A stretch of DNA of 64,000 nucleotides. It comes from Kitasatospora sp. NBC_01250. GTDB lineage: Bacteria; Actinomycetota; Actinomycetes; Streptomycetales; Streptomycetaceae. This document shows positions 28,391-37,700 of the stretch, one piece after another. Each line of letters begins with the position of its first letter. The first letter of the stretch is position 1. The stretch lies in the NCBI RefSeq assembly GCF_036226465.1, contig NZ_CP108476.1, positions 3,348,001 through 3,412,000 on the forward strand, given 5' to 3'. The translations under genes were made by a program, and so were the position numbers. The notes beneath the pieces are model-generated. The model was given only the letters and a program-made list of their open reading frames with translations. It ran no database searches and was not told the origin of the DNA.

Positions 28391-30192
28391 CAGGTGTTGT
28401 CCTCCACCGTGTTCGGGATGTGCGCGGGTGATGCGTGGTCGGGCGACGCGGGAGCGTCCGCCGCCGGGGTGGTGCGCGGCACCGCAGGCGTGCTCGGTGC
28501 GGCCGGCCGCGCCCCCAGGGCGGCCTGGCGGAAGGCGCCGAACCGGCCGGCGGTGGCCACCGCCCCCGCCTCGTCCGCCCCGCCGTCCGCCCTCCGGTCC
28601 GCCGTCCGGTCGGTCGGCCCGGCGGTCCGGACGGGCAGCCGGGCGGGCCCCCGGACCACCGTGGGTGCCACGCCGCCGGCCGCCGCCAGCGTCTGACCGC
28701 GCCGCCGCCGGGGCAGGCCGTCCGCCCCGCCGAGGGCGGCCGGTGTCTTCGGTGCTGTGGAGGAGGACGAGGCGGACGGGGACGCCGGTTCCACCGCGCC
28801 CCCCGCCCCCGCGGAACGCGGCAGCGCCGGCACCGCCGAGACGGCCGGTGCGGTCGGCCGGGCCCCGGCCGGCGGCCTCGCCTCCTCGGCGCGCTCCGGC
28901 TCCGGCTCCGCCTCCCGCTCCTGGTGGGTGATCAGCTGCTCGGGCAGCAGGACCACCACCCCCGTGCCGCCGCGCGAGGACGGCCGGAAGGAGATCGCCA
29001 GCCCGTGCTTGCGTGCCAGCGCGCCCACCACCGCGAAACCGAGCCGGGTCCCCGCCGAGAGCGTGGTCAGGTCCAGCGGCTCCCCCGAGACCGCCTGCTC
29101 GGCCCGCCGCAGCCAGACCTCGGAGAGCCCGAGCCCGCCGTCCTCCACGGTGACCGCGAGCCCCGCGTGCAGCTCCTCGACGTAGACGTGCACCTCGGCC
29201 GGCGGCGCCGAGAAGTTGGCGGCGTTGTCCATCAGCTCGGCCAGCACGTGCATCACGCCCTCGGCCGCGTAGCCGGCCACGGCCGCGCCGCTCGCCGAGT
29301 GCAGCCGCACCCGCTGGTAGCCGTTGATCCGCCCGAGCGCCCCGCGCAGAACGCTCTCCACCGGGATCGGCCGGCTCCACCGCCGGCCACTGCGGGCACC
29401 GGTCAGCACGGCGATGCTGTCGGCCATCCGGCCGGCCTGCGCGGTGCTGTGGTCGAGCCGGAGCAGGTCGCCGAGCACCTCCTCGCCGTGCCGGTGCTCC
29501 ATCTCGCGCAGTTCCGCGTGCATGCTGGTGGCCAGTGCCTGGACCCGGCCGGCCGCCGTCGCACAGACCGCCAGGGCCGCGGCGCGCTGGCGCTCGCCGT
29601 ACCCGATCTCCTTGGCGAGCAGCGCGAGCAGGCCTTCGTGCGCGGTGTGCCGATGGGCCACCAGGACGGTCTCCACCGAAGCCCCGGCGCGCAGTCGGCG
29701 CACCACCTCCGGGATGCTCTGCTCGGCCAGCCGCGCGAGCTCCTCCCGCTCGTCGTCGGCCGCGGCCCGGGCGGCAGCCGCCTCGCTGCGCGCCTCGATG
29801 GCCTCGGCACGAGCGGCGAGCATCTCGGCCCTGGCCGCCTCCGCCTCGCGCTGCGCCGCCGCGGCGTGCGCCCGGGCGGCCCGCGCCTCGGCCATCGCCA
29901 CCGCGGTGGCCGCCTCCGCCCGCAGCACCGCGGCCAGCGCGGCCTCGCCCTTGGTGCGGACGGTGGCCAGTCCGACCGCCAGCCGCCTGGCCCGGCGCCA
30001 CTGCAACAGGACCGCGCCGACCGTCAGGCACCACACCGCCGCCGCCAGCGAGGACCAGAGGCCGACCGCCAGGCCGTTCCCGGCCTGCGCACTGCTGACG
30101 GCCGCGACTACCGCGGCGCCGGCCACGACCACTGCCACCAGGGCGGTGGCCAGCGCGGCCGGTTTACCGGACTGGCGGGAGCGTGCGGTCAT
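28390..30192 (-). CDS. cvnA: Conservon sensor-kinase-like protein CvnA
   Basis: A 600-residue membrane protein that starts the conservon. Two hydrophobic helices lie at about 12-35 and 45-62, followed by a long Ala/Glu-rich coiled coil, a helical region, and a histidine-kinase-type ATPase domain with ELMDNAANFS (N box) and DGGLGLS. A Pro-rich tail of about 150 residues follows. ATG 30192 has GAGGAA seven bases upstream. The upstream region (30280-30360) is unusually AT-rich, with TATGAT as a possible -10 element near 30290. It may act as receptor for the CvnB-CvnC-CvnD signalling complex. Confidence 0.92.
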   Translation of the reverse strand: MTARSRQSGKPAALATALVAVVVAGAAVVAAVSSAQAGNGLAVGLWSSLAAAVWCLTVGAVLLQWRRARRLAVGLATVRTKGEAALAAVLRAEAATAVAMAEARAARAHAAAAQREAEAARAEMLAARAEAIEARSEAAAARAAADDEREELARLAEQSIPEVVRRLRAGASVETVLVAHRHTAHEGLLALLAKEIGYGERQRAAALAVCATAAGRVQALATSMHAELREMEHRHGEEVLGDLLRLDHSTAQAGRMADSIAVLTGARSGRRWSRPIPVESVLRGALGRINGYQRVRLHSASGAAVAGYAAEGVMHVLAELMDNAANFSAPPAEVHVYVEELHAGLAVTVEDGGLGLSEVWLRRAEQAVSGEPLDLTTLSAGTRLGFAVVGALARKHGLAISFRPSSRGGTGVVVLLPEQLITHQEREAEPEPERAEEARPPAGARPTAPAVSAVPALPRSAGAGGAVEPASPSASSSSTAPKTPAALGGADGLPRRRRGQTLAAAGGVAPTVVRGPARLPVRTAGPTDRTADRRADGGADEAGAVATAGRFGAFRQAALGARPAAPSTPAVPRTTPAADAPASPDHASPAHIPNTVEDNT

Positions 30193-30409
30193 GGCGCGGT
30201 TCCTCGGCGGGCGTCGGAGGCAGGGCAGGCGAGCGCGCACCGGCCTCCGGCAGCAGCTGGAGACCCATGATCAGTTCACGCGGTCAACAAATCATAACGA
30301 CTCAGATAAGCCGATCGACCGGCTAGTTGACGTGATGTCTATGTATCGACACGACCACTGAGCGCAGTCGGCGCACCACCGGGCCCGGCGGCGCTCGGAC
30401 AGCGCAAAA

Positions 30410-30455
30410 GGCCGGGGCGGGGAGGCCGGTTGTCACCGACCTCCCCGCCCCGGCC
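30410..30455 (-). terminator. Intrinsic terminator of nrdJ
   Basis: A 16-bp GC stem (30410-30425 with 30440-30455) extended by four more pairs after one mismatch, followed on the minus strand by CTTTT. It starts about 27 bases after the nrdJ stop. Confidence 0.92.
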
Positions 30456-30481
30456 CGCTCAACGCGGCCGCGCGCCCGCCG

Positions 30482-33394
30482 TCAGCTGCAGCCGCTGGTG
30501 GAGCCGCAGCCCTCGCAGAGGTAGCAGCTGCCCGCGCGGCGCATCTTGGTGCCGCAGGAGAAGCAGAGCGGGGCGTCCGCGTTCAGGCCGAGCTGGATCT
30601 CCAGCAGCTCGGTCGAGTTGTGCGGAGCCTTGGCGGCGGCCACGGGGGCGGGGGCGGCGGCGGGGGCGGGGGCCGGCGCCTCCGGCTTCGCGGCGGCCGG
30701 CTCGACGGCCCGCGGAGCGGACTGGGCCAGGCCCGTGACGTCCACGTCCTCCTCGAGCGGCTCGTAGGAGCCGGTCTCCAGGTGGCGCTGGCGCTCCTCG
30801 ACGGAGTGGATGCCGAGCGCCGAGCGGGTCTCGAACGGCAGGAAGTCGAGCGCCAGGCGGCGGAAGATGTAGTCGACGATCGACTGCGCCATCCGCACGT
30901 CCGGGTCGTCGGTCAGACCGGCCGGCTCGAAGCGCATGTTGGTGAACTTCGAGACGTAGGTCTCCAGCGGCACGCCGTACTGCATGCCGACCGAGACGGC
31001 GATCGAGAAGGCGTCCATCATGCCCGCGAGGGTCGAGCCCTGCTTGGACATCTTCAGGAAGACCTCGCCCAGGCCGTCGTCCGGGTAGGAGTTGGCGGTC
31101 ATGTAGCCCTCGGCGCCACCCACGGTGAAGGAGGTGGTGATGCCGGGACGGCCCTTGGGCAGGCGCTTGCGGACCGGGCGGTACTCGATGACCTTCTCCA
31201 CGACCTGCTCCGCCGGCTGCGGGGCCGCGGCCGGCTCGACCGCGGCCGGGGCCTTGGTCTTGGCCGAGAGCGGCTGGCCGACCTTGCAGTTGTCGCGGTA
31301 GATCGCCAGCGCCTTGACGCCGAGCTTCCACGCCTCGAAGTAGATCTCCTCGACCTCTTCGACGGTGGCGTCCTGCGGCATGTTGACCGTCTTGGAGATC
31401 GCACCGGAGATCCACGGCTGGATCGCGGACATCATTCGCACGTGGCCCATCGGCGAGATGGAGCGCTCGCCCATCGCGCAGTCGAAGACCTCGTAGTGCT
31501 CGGCCTTCAGGCCGGGGGCGTCGATCACGTTGCCGTGCTCGGCGATGTGGGCGACGATCGCCTCCACCGACTCACCGTGGTAGCCCAGGCGCGTCAGCGC
31601 CCGCGGCACGGTGTTGTTGACGATCTGCATCGAGCCGCCGCCGACCAGCTTCTTGAACTTGACCAGCGCCAGGTCCGGCTCCACACCGGTGGTGTCGCAG
31701 TCCATCATCAGGCCGATGGTGCCGGTGGGGGCGAGCACCGAGGCCTGGGCGTTGCGGAAGCCGTTGCGCGCACCCAGGCGAAGCACGTCCTGCCAGGTCT
31801 CGGTGGCCGCGGCCCAGACCGGGGCGTCCAGGTCGTCCACCGCGACGGCGGCGCTGCTGGCGTCCGCGTGCTGCTTCATGACCCGCTGGTGCGGGGCCGC
31901 GTTGCGGGCGTAGCCGTCGTACGCGCCGACCACGCCGGCGAGCTCGGCGCCGCGGCGGTAGGCGGTGCCGGTCATCAGCGAGGTGATCGCACCGGCCAGC
32001 GCACGGCCACCGTTCGAGTCGTAGGCGTGGCCGGTGGCCATCAGCAGGGCGCCGAGGTTGGCGTAGCCGATGCCCAGCTGGCGGTAGGCGCGGGTGGTCT
32101 CGCCGATCTTCTCGGTGGGGAAGTCGGCGAAGCAGATCGAGATGTCCATCGCGGTGATGACCAGCTCGACCACCTTGGCGAAGTTCTCCGCGTCGAACGT
32201 GTCGTCGTCGCGCAGGAACTTCATCAGGTTCAGCGAGGCGAGGTTGCAGCTGGAGTTGTCCAGGTGCATGTACTCGGAGCACGGGTTGGAGGCGTTGATC
32301 CGGCCCGACTCGGGGCAGGTGTGCCAGTGGTTGATGGTCGAGTCGTACTGGATGCCCGGGTCGGCGCAGGCCCAGGCGGCCTCGGCCATCTTGCGGAACA
32401 GCTTCTTGGCGTCGACGGTCTCGATGACCTCGCCGGTCATCCGCGCCCGCAGGCCGAACTCGCCGCCGTTCTCGACCGCCGTCATGAACTCGTCGGAGAC
32501 CCGGACCGAGTTGTTGGCGTTCTGGTACTGCACGGAGGTGATGTCGTCCCCGCCGAGGTCCATGTCGAACCCGGCGTCGCGCAGCGCGCGGATCTTCTCC
32601 TCCTCCTTCACCTTGGTCTCGATGAAGGCCTCGACGTCGGGGTGGTCGACGTCCAGCACGACCATCTTGGCCGCGCGGCGGGTGGCGCCACCGGACTTGA
32701 TGGTGCCGGCGGAGGCGTCGGCGCCGCGCATGAAGGAGACCGGGCCGGAGGCGTTGCCGCCGGAGGAGAGCAGCTCCTTGGAGGAGCGGATCCGGGAGAG
32801 GTTCAGGCCGGCGCCGGAGCCGCCCTTGAAGATCATCCCCTCTTCCTTGTACCAGTCGAGGATCGAGTCCATGGAGTCGTCGACGGCCAGGATGAAGCAG
32901 GCGCTGACCTGCTGGGGCTGCTTGGTGCCGACGTTGAACCAGACCGGCGAGTTGAAGCTGAAGACCTGGTGGAGGAGGGCGTGGGTCAGCTCGTGCTCGA
33001 AGACCTCGGCGTCGGCGGGCGAGGCGAAGTAGCCGTTCTTCTCACCGGCGGCGCGGTAGGTGAGCACCACGCGGTCGATGATCTGCTTGAGGCTCCACTC
33101 GCGCTGCTCGGTGCCGACCGCACCGCGGAAGTACTTGCTGGTGACGATGTTGACCGCGTTGACCGACCAGAAGTCGGGGAACTCGACGCCGCGCTGCTCG
33201 AAGTTGATCGAGCCGTCCCGCCAGTTGGTCATGACGACGTCGCGCCGCTCCCAGCTGACCTCGTCATAGGGGTGGACCCCGGGAGTGGTGTAGATGCGCT
33301 CGATCCGCAGCCCGCCCTTGGACGCCTTGCCGGCACCCTTCGCGGCCTTGTCGGACTTCGACCCGCGTGCGGAACCGCTCGTCGTGTCTGTCAC
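30482..33394 (-). CDS. nrdJ: Vitamin B12-dependent class II ribonucleotide reductase
   Basis: This 970-residue enzyme makes deoxyribonucleotides with adenosylcobalamin as radical source, oxygen-independently. Markers are FSFNSPVWFNVG, QVSACFILAV (first redox Cys), NPCSEY with the active-site cysteine region, APTGTIGLMMDCDTTGVEPD, and a Cys-rich tail (CFSCGTKM, then CYLCEGCG) that carries reducing equivalents or zinc. A Pro/Ala linker precedes the tail. The GTG at 33394 follows AGGAGGAG. nrdR lies 188 bases upstream on the same strand, and the pair probably forms the nrdRJ unit known in S. coelicolor. Confidence 0.97.
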   Translation of the reverse strand: MTDTTSGSARGSKSDKAAKGAGKASKGGLRIERIYTTPGVHPYDEVSWERRDVVMTNWRDGSINFEQRGVEFPDFWSVNAVNIVTSKYFRGAVGTEQREWSLKQIIDRVVLTYRAAGEKNGYFASPADAEVFEHELTHALLHQVFSFNSPVWFNVGTKQPQQVSACFILAVDDSMDSILDWYKEEGMIFKGGSGAGLNLSRIRSSKELLSSGGNASGPVSFMRGADASAGTIKSGGATRRAAKMVVLDVDHPDVEAFIETKVKEEEKIRALRDAGFDMDLGGDDITSVQYQNANNSVRVSDEFMTAVENGGEFGLRARMTGEVIETVDAKKLFRKMAEAAWACADPGIQYDSTINHWHTCPESGRINASNPCSEYMHLDNSSCNLASLNLMKFLRDDDTFDAENFAKVVELVITAMDISICFADFPTEKIGETTRAYRQLGIGYANLGALLMATGHAYDSNGGRALAGAITSLMTGTAYRRGAELAGVVGAYDGYARNAAPHQRVMKQHADASSAAVAVDDLDAPVWAAATETWQDVLRLGARNGFRNAQASVLAPTGTIGLMMDCDTTGVEPDLALVKFKKLVGGGSMQIVNNTVPRALTRLGYHGESVEAIVAHIAEHGNVIDAPGLKAEHYEVFDCAMGERSISPMGHVRMMSAIQPWISGAISKTVNMPQDATVEEVEEIYFEAWKLGVKALAIYRDNCKVGQPLSAKTKAPAAVEPAAAPQPAEQVVEKVIEYRPVRKRLPKGRPGITTSFTVGGAEGYMTANSYPDDGLGEVFLKMSKQGSTLAGMMDAFSIAVSVGMQYGVPLETYVSKFTNMRFEPAGLTDDPDVRMAQSIVDYIFRRLALDFLPFETRSALGIHSVEERQRHLETGSYEPLEEDVDVTGLAQSAPRAVEPAAAKPEAPAPAPAAAPAPVAAAKAPHNSTELLEIQLGLNADAPLCFSCGTKMRRAGSCYLCEGCGSTSGCS

Positions 33395-33582
33395 TTCGTA
33401 CTCCTCCTCCTGGGCAAAACGCCCCGAACACCCCAATTGTCGCCTCTGGGGTATCGCTGCTTCGCTTCTCCTGGTGTGCGGGCAGGCAGCCGGGAACACC
33501 GACCGCTTCGCACGGTTTGTGTGGGTTTGCACCCTGTTTTCAGGCATGCCTCGGCCAAGGGAGGCCAAGGCTGCGTGGCGCC

Positions 33583-34080
33583 CTAGGGCGCGGCGACGGA
33601 GACGACGGCGGCGTCGTCCTCCGACGCGGTGGGAGGCTCAGCGCCACGCAACTCGGCGATGGCGGCCTCGAAGTCTGCAAGTCCGTCGTAGGCCTGGTAG
33701 ACCGACGCGAATCGAAGGTACGCGACGACGTCCAGATCCTTGAGCGGACCGAGTATGGCCAATCCCACATCGTGGGTGGAGAGTTCCGCGCTGCCACTGG
33801 CCCGCACGCACTCCTCGACCCGCTGGCCGAGCAGCGCGAGGGCGTCCTCGGTGACCGGCCGGCCCTGACAGGCCTTGCGGACTCCGGAGATCACCTTCTC
33901 CCGGCTGAACGGCTCGGTCACCCCGCTGCGCTTGATCACCATCAGCGTGGCGGTCTCCACCGTGGTGAAGCGCCGACTGCAGTCCGGGCACTGGCGGCGA
34001 CGGCGGATCGAGCTGCCGTCCTCGGTGGTCCGACTGTCGACCACACGGCTGTCGGAGTGCCGGCAGAAGGGGCAGTGCAC
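33583..34080 (-). CDS. nrdR: Ribonucleotide reductase repressor NrdR
   Basis: A 165-residue Zn-ribbon/ATP-cone repressor of nrd genes. The zinc cysteines are C3, C6, C31 and C34 (HCPFC, QCPDC), and the ATP cone runs from about 49 to 139 ([20 protein letters not shown]). It responds to dATP/ATP and binds paired boxes upstream of nrd genes. The GTG at 34080 is the normal start. Candidate NrdR boxes lie upstream at 34163-34210, so it probably represses its own operon including nrdJ. Confidence 0.97.
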   Translation of the reverse strand: MHCPFCRHSDSRVVDSRTTEDGSSIRRRRQCPDCSRRFTTVETATLMVIKRSGVTEPFSREKVISGVRKACQGRPVTEDALALLGQRVEECVRASGSAELSTHDVGLAILGPLKDLDVVAYLRFASVYQAYDGLADFEAAIAELRGAEPPTASEDDAAVVSVAAP

Positions 34081-34162
34081 GGGTTGACTCCCTTCCTGGC
34101 TGGACTGGCGGGCGAGCGGCCTCCAGTCTAGGCGACGCCCACCATGATCGACTACCGGGGGA

Positions 34163-34210
34163 CCACAACCTGTGGGCCACGAGCACCTATGTAACCACTA
34201 GATCTAGGTG
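34163..34210. promoter_or_regulatory. Two candidate NrdR boxes upstream of nrdR
   Basis: CCACAACCTGTGG (34163-34175) and CCACTAGATCTAGGTG (34195-34210) are palindromic and resemble the NrdR box (ACAC..TATA..GTGT type). Their centres are about 33 bases apart, close to three helical turns, as expected for the paired boxes. Confidence 0.55.
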
Positions 34211-34449
34211 AACATGCCGCTCGGACACGCCGGATCCGGGTAGCCTCGGGCTCACCGCGCGCAATCGGCGCTGGTCAGTCGCCGAGCCTCACCCGGACAG
34301 CCGAGCAGACGATTTCAGCCGATTGCCGCCGATCACGACCCGGCCCCCGCCCCGCCCGGAACCGCCCCTTAGAATTGGCATCGATCGAACATTTACTCGA
34401 CATACACCGAATGCCTTGATCAAGTCAGCCAACTCCCCGATAATTCACT

Positions 34450-34463
34450 CGAACGTGTGTTTG
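34450..34463 (+). promoter_or_regulatory. LexA-binding SOS box
   Basis: CGAACGTGTGTTTG fits the Gram-positive SOS consensus CGAACRNRYGTTYG/C. It is 72 bases before the lexA start, which fits autorepression. Confidence 0.85.
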
Positions 34464-34534
34464 GCGCAACCTTTCGATAGGTGCTGCCGTTGGGCTGGGC
34501 AGGCAAGGGAGTACGCCCGACGAGAGGGGCCGCC

Positions 34535-35503
34535 GTGAGCACCGTTCAGACCAGCAGCACCAGTTCCAGCGCCGTTGCCGGCGCCTTCCAGACGCCCGTG
34601 AACACCGTCGCCGACACCCGCGGTATCCCGGTGCAGGACCGCGCCCAGCACCTGCTGGGGCGCACCGCCGTGGACCAGCAGAGCTTGGACCAGAGCATGG
34701 ATCGCACCGACACCCACCAGACTCCGTCCGGAGGAGCCCCCGGCCTCGGCCCCGCCCCGGGCTACCTCCCCGACCAGGGCGTCGAGCACGCCTCGGTGCA
34801 GGACGTCCCACTGGGCCTGCCGAACGGCCAGCTGCGCTCCCTGCCCGGCCGTCCCCCCGGCATCCGCACCGACGAGGCCGGGCTCACCGAGCGCCAGCGC
34901 CGGGTGATCGACGTCATCCGGGACTCCGTGCAGCGCCGCGGCTACCCGCCGAGCATGCGCGAGATCGGCCAAGCCGTCGGCCTCTCCTCCACCTCCTCGG
35001 TCGCCCATCAGCTGATGGCACTGGAGCGTAAGGGCTTCCTGCGGCGCGACCCGCACCGCCCGCGGGCCTACGAGGTGCGCGGCGTCGAGGTGACCCGGCC
35101 GAACACCGCCGAGGCGGCCGGTCGGCCCGCCACCTCCTACGTCCCGCTGGTCGGCCGGATCGCCGCCGGCGGCCCGATCCTGGCCGAGCAGACGGTCGAG
35201 GACGTCTTCCCGCTGCCCCGCCAACTGGTCGGCGAGGGCGAGCTGTTCGCACTCACCGTACGCGGCGACTCGATGATCGAGGCGGCCATCTGCGACGGCG
35301 ACTGGGTCACCGTGCGCCGCCAGCCGGTCGCGGAGAACGGCGACATCGTGGCGGCGATGATCGACGGCGAGGCCACCGTCAAGCGCCTCAAGCGCGAGGA
35401 CGGCCGGATCTGGCTGCTGCCGCACAACCCTGCCTACGAGCCCATCCCCGGTGACAACGCGACCATCCTCGGCAAGGTCGTCGCGGTGCTGCGCAGGCTC
35501 TGA
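34535..35503 (+). CDS. lexA: SOS repressor LexA
   Basis: LexA represses DNA-damage genes and cleaves itself when RecA filaments form. The winged helix spans about 115-180 ([40 protein letters not shown]). Cleavage would fall between A211 and G212 in RIAAGGP. The catalytic dyad is S246 (GDSMIEA) and K283 (ATVKRLK). The GTG at 34535 has GAGAGGGG upstream. That start gives about 105 residues before the conserved LPGRPPGIR, more than the roughly 40 I recall for S. coelicolor. An ATG at 34697 would shorten this but has no good binding site. dinG lies convergently downstream. Confidence 0.96.
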   Translation: MSTVQTSSTSSSAVAGAFQTPVNTVADTRGIPVQDRAQHLLGRTAVDQQSLDQSMDRTDTHQTPSGGAPGLGPAPGYLPDQGVEHASVQDVPLGLPNGQLRSLPGRPPGIRTDEAGLTERQRRVIDVIRDSVQRRGYPPSMREIGQAVGLSSTSSVAHQLMALERKGFLRRDPHRPRAYEVRGVEVTRPNTAEAAGRPATSYVPLVGRIAAGGPILAEQTVEDVFPLPRQLVGEGELFALTVRGDSMIEAAICDGDWVTVRRQPVAENGDIVAAMIDGEATVKRLKREDGRIWLLPHNPAYEPIPGDNATILGKVVAVLRRL

Positions 35504-35516
35504 TCGCGCCGCCGGT

Positions 35517-35561
35517 CGCCTTGGGGCCCCGCACTGGGTGACAGTGCGGGGCCCCAAGGCG
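35517..35561. terminator. Bidirectional terminator between lexA and dinG
   Basis: A perfect 20-bp stem (35517-35536 with 35542-35561) with a 5-base loop between convergent lexA and dinG. Confidence 0.92.
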
Positions 35562-35599
35562 TTCGTCGATCGCGCCGGGCGCCGGGCGGACGGCCTGCG

Positions 35600-37687
35600 T
35601 CAGCCGCGCGGGGCGACCGGCCGCACCGGCGGCGCGCTCTGCGCGATCGCCGCCAGCGAGCGGCGCACCTGGTTGCGGTCGGTGGTGTACCAGAAGTCCG
35701 GCATCGAGGCCCGGAAGAAGCCGCCGTACCGCGCCGTCGCCAGCCGCGGGTCCAGCACCGCCACCACGCCCCGGTCGTCGGCCGCCCGCACCAGCCGGCC
35801 CGCGCCCTGCGCCATCAGCAGCGCGGCGTGCGTGGCGGCCACCGCCATGAAGCCGTTGCCGCCGGCCTCCTCGACCGCCTTCTGCCGCGCGCTCATCAGC
35901 GGGTCGTCCGGGCGCGGGAACGGGATCCGGTCCATCACCACCAGCTGGCAGGCGGAGCCGGGCACGTCCACCCCCTGCCAGAGCGACAGGGTGCCGAACA
36001 GGCAGGTCTCCGAGTCGCTCGCGAACGCCCTGATGAGCTCGCCCAGGGTGTCCTCGCCCTGCAGCAGGATCGGCACGTCCAGGCGCTCGCGCAGCTGCTC
36101 GGCCGCCGTCTGGGCGGCCCGCATCGAGGAGAACAGGCCCAGCGTGCGCCCGCCGGCCGCACCGATCAGCTCGGCCAGCTCGTCCAGCATCTGCGGCCGC
36201 TCCGGCTCCCGGCCCGGCGGCGGCAGGTGCTTGGCGACGTAGAGGATGCCCTGCTTGGGGTAGGAGAACGGCGAACCGACGTCCAGCCCGCGCCAGTACG
36301 GCGGCGCGTCCTCGCCCTGCTCGCGCTCCGGCTCCTCGGCCGTGCGCTCCTGCGGCAGCCGGCCCTCCCCCGGCAGGCCCACCGAGGCGGCCACGCCGTT
36401 GAAGTCGCCGCCCAGCTTGAGGGTGGCCGAGGTGAGCACCACCGAGCGCTCCTTGTAGAGGTTCTCCCGCAGCAGCCCGGAGACGCTCATCGGCGCCACC
36501 CGCAGCGAGGCCGGGACCAAGCCGTAGCGGTCGTTGCGCTCGATCCAGACCACGTCGTAGGGCGACTCGGAGAGCAGCCGCTCGGTGGTGTCGTGCAGCG
36601 TCTCGGCGGCGGCCATCGCCTGCTTGCGCACCGCGTCCTCGTCGGACAGGCCCTTGTCCCGGGTCTCGCCGAGCGAGGTGATCACCTGGCGGCTGGCGTC
36701 CCGGATCGCGGCCACCGCGTAGCCGAGGTACTCGGGCAGCTCGTCGACCTTGCCGGGCTGGGCCGTCTCCATCAGGCCGTGGTAGCTCTCGGCCGCGGCC
36801 TGCAGCGCGTCCACCGCCTTCTCGTTGGCCAGCCGGGCGGCGCGCTTGACCGCCCGGTTGACCGCGCCGACGGTCAGCTCGGCGGTGGCCGCGCCGGTCA
36901 CCCGGTTCACCAGCTCGTGCGCCTCGTCGATGATCAGGAGCTCATGCTCGGGCAGCACCGGGGCGCCCTCGATCGCGTCGATGGCGAGCAGCGCGTGGTT
37001 GGTGACCACCACGTCGGCGAGCTTGGCGCGCTCGCGCGCCTTCTCGGCGAAGCACTCCTGGCCGTAGGCGCAGCGGCTGGCACCCAGGCACTCGCGGGAG
37101 TTGACGGAGAGTTGGGCCCAGGCCTTGTCGGAGACACCCGGGGTCAGGTCGTCCCGGTCGCCGGTCTCGGTCTCGTCCGCCCACTCGCGCAGTCGCAGCA
37201 CGTCCTGGCCGAGCTTGCCGCTCGGACCGCCCAGCGCCTCGACCGGGTCGAACAGCCCCTCGCCCTCGTCGCTCGGGGTGCCCTCGTTGGCCCGGTGCAG
37301 GCAGAGGTAGTTGGAGCGGCCCTTGAGCATCGCGAACAGCGGGCGGCGCCGCAGGATCGGGTGCAGCGCCTCCACGGTGCGCGGCAAGTCCCGCTCCACC
37401 AGCTGGCGTTGCAGGGCGAGCGTGGCGGTGGCCACCACCACGCGGTCGCCGTGCGCGAGGGCCGGGACCAGGTAGGCGAGGGACTTGCCGGTGCCGGTGC
37501 CGGCCTGCACGAGCAGGTGCTCGGCGCCGTCGACCGCTTCGGCGACGGCCTCGGCCATCCGGATCTGCCCGGGTCGCTCGACGCCGCCGACCGCGGTCAC
37601 GGCGGCGTGCAGCAGCTCGGGAATGCGGCCGGTCGCCGCGGGAGCGCCGGAGTCCGGCAGCAGCTGGGGTGCGGAGTCGTTCGTCAT
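35600..37687 (-). CDS. dinG: DinG-type ATP-dependent DNA helicase (XPD-like)
   Basis: A 695-residue superfamily 2 helicase that unwinds DNA-RNA hybrids and R-loops with 5'-3' polarity. It has Walker A GTGTGKS (63-69), DEAH (254-257), and four cysteines (C129, C200, C206, C212) that would bind a 4Fe-4S cluster. The C-terminal helicase motifs include QGAGRLVRAADDRGVVAVLD. ATG 37687 has GGGGAG upstream. The IucC-like gene ends only 13 bases before it on the same strand, so dinG may be read from the siderophore operon; I found no SOS box between them. Confidence 0.93.
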   Translation of the reverse strand: MTNDSAPQLLPDSGAPAATGRIPELLHAAVTAVGGVERPGQIRMAEAVAEAVDGAEHLLVQAGTGTGKSLAYLVPALAHGDRVVVATATLALQRQLVERDLPRTVEALHPILRRRPLFAMLKGRSNYLCLHRANEGTPSDEGEGLFDPVEALGGPSGKLGQDVLRLREWADETETGDRDDLTPGVSDKAWAQLSVNSRECLGASRCAYGQECFAEKARERAKLADVVVTNHALLAIDAIEGAPVLPEHELLIIDEAHELVNRVTGAATAELTVGAVNRAVKRAARLANEKAVDALQAAAESYHGLMETAQPGKVDELPEYLGYAVAAIRDASRQVITSLGETRDKGLSDEDAVRKQAMAAAETLHDTTERLLSESPYDVVWIERNDRYGLVPASLRVAPMSVSGLLRENLYKERSVVLTSATLKLGGDFNGVAASVGLPGEGRLPQERTAEEPEREQGEDAPPYWRGLDVGSPFSYPKQGILYVAKHLPPPGREPERPQMLDELAELIGAAGGRTLGLFSSMRAAQTAAEQLRERLDVPILLQGEDTLGELIRAFASDSETCLFGTLSLWQGVDVPGSACQLVVMDRIPFPRPDDPLMSARQKAVEEAGGNGFMAVAATHAALLMAQGAGRLVRAADDRGVVAVLDPRLATARYGGFFRASMPDFWYTTDRNQVRRSLAAIAQSAPPVRPVAPRG

Positions 37688-37700
37688 GACGCTCCCCAGC

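Larger units (their letters stand above)
34081..34534. other. nrdR/lexA divergent intergenic region
   Basis: These 454 bases carry the nrdR promoter with candidate NrdR boxes and the lexA promoter with an SOS box. The stretch 34375-34460 is much more AT-rich than its surroundings and includes the perfect palindrome CTTGATCAAG (34415-34424). I see no gene. Confidence 0.7.

Noticed and set aside
30313..30327. GATCGACCGGCTAGT near the cvnA promoter resembles the hairpin arm at 22735-22749 (one mismatch in 15).
   Set aside because: Short GC-rich words of this type recur by chance in such DNA, and the contexts differ.
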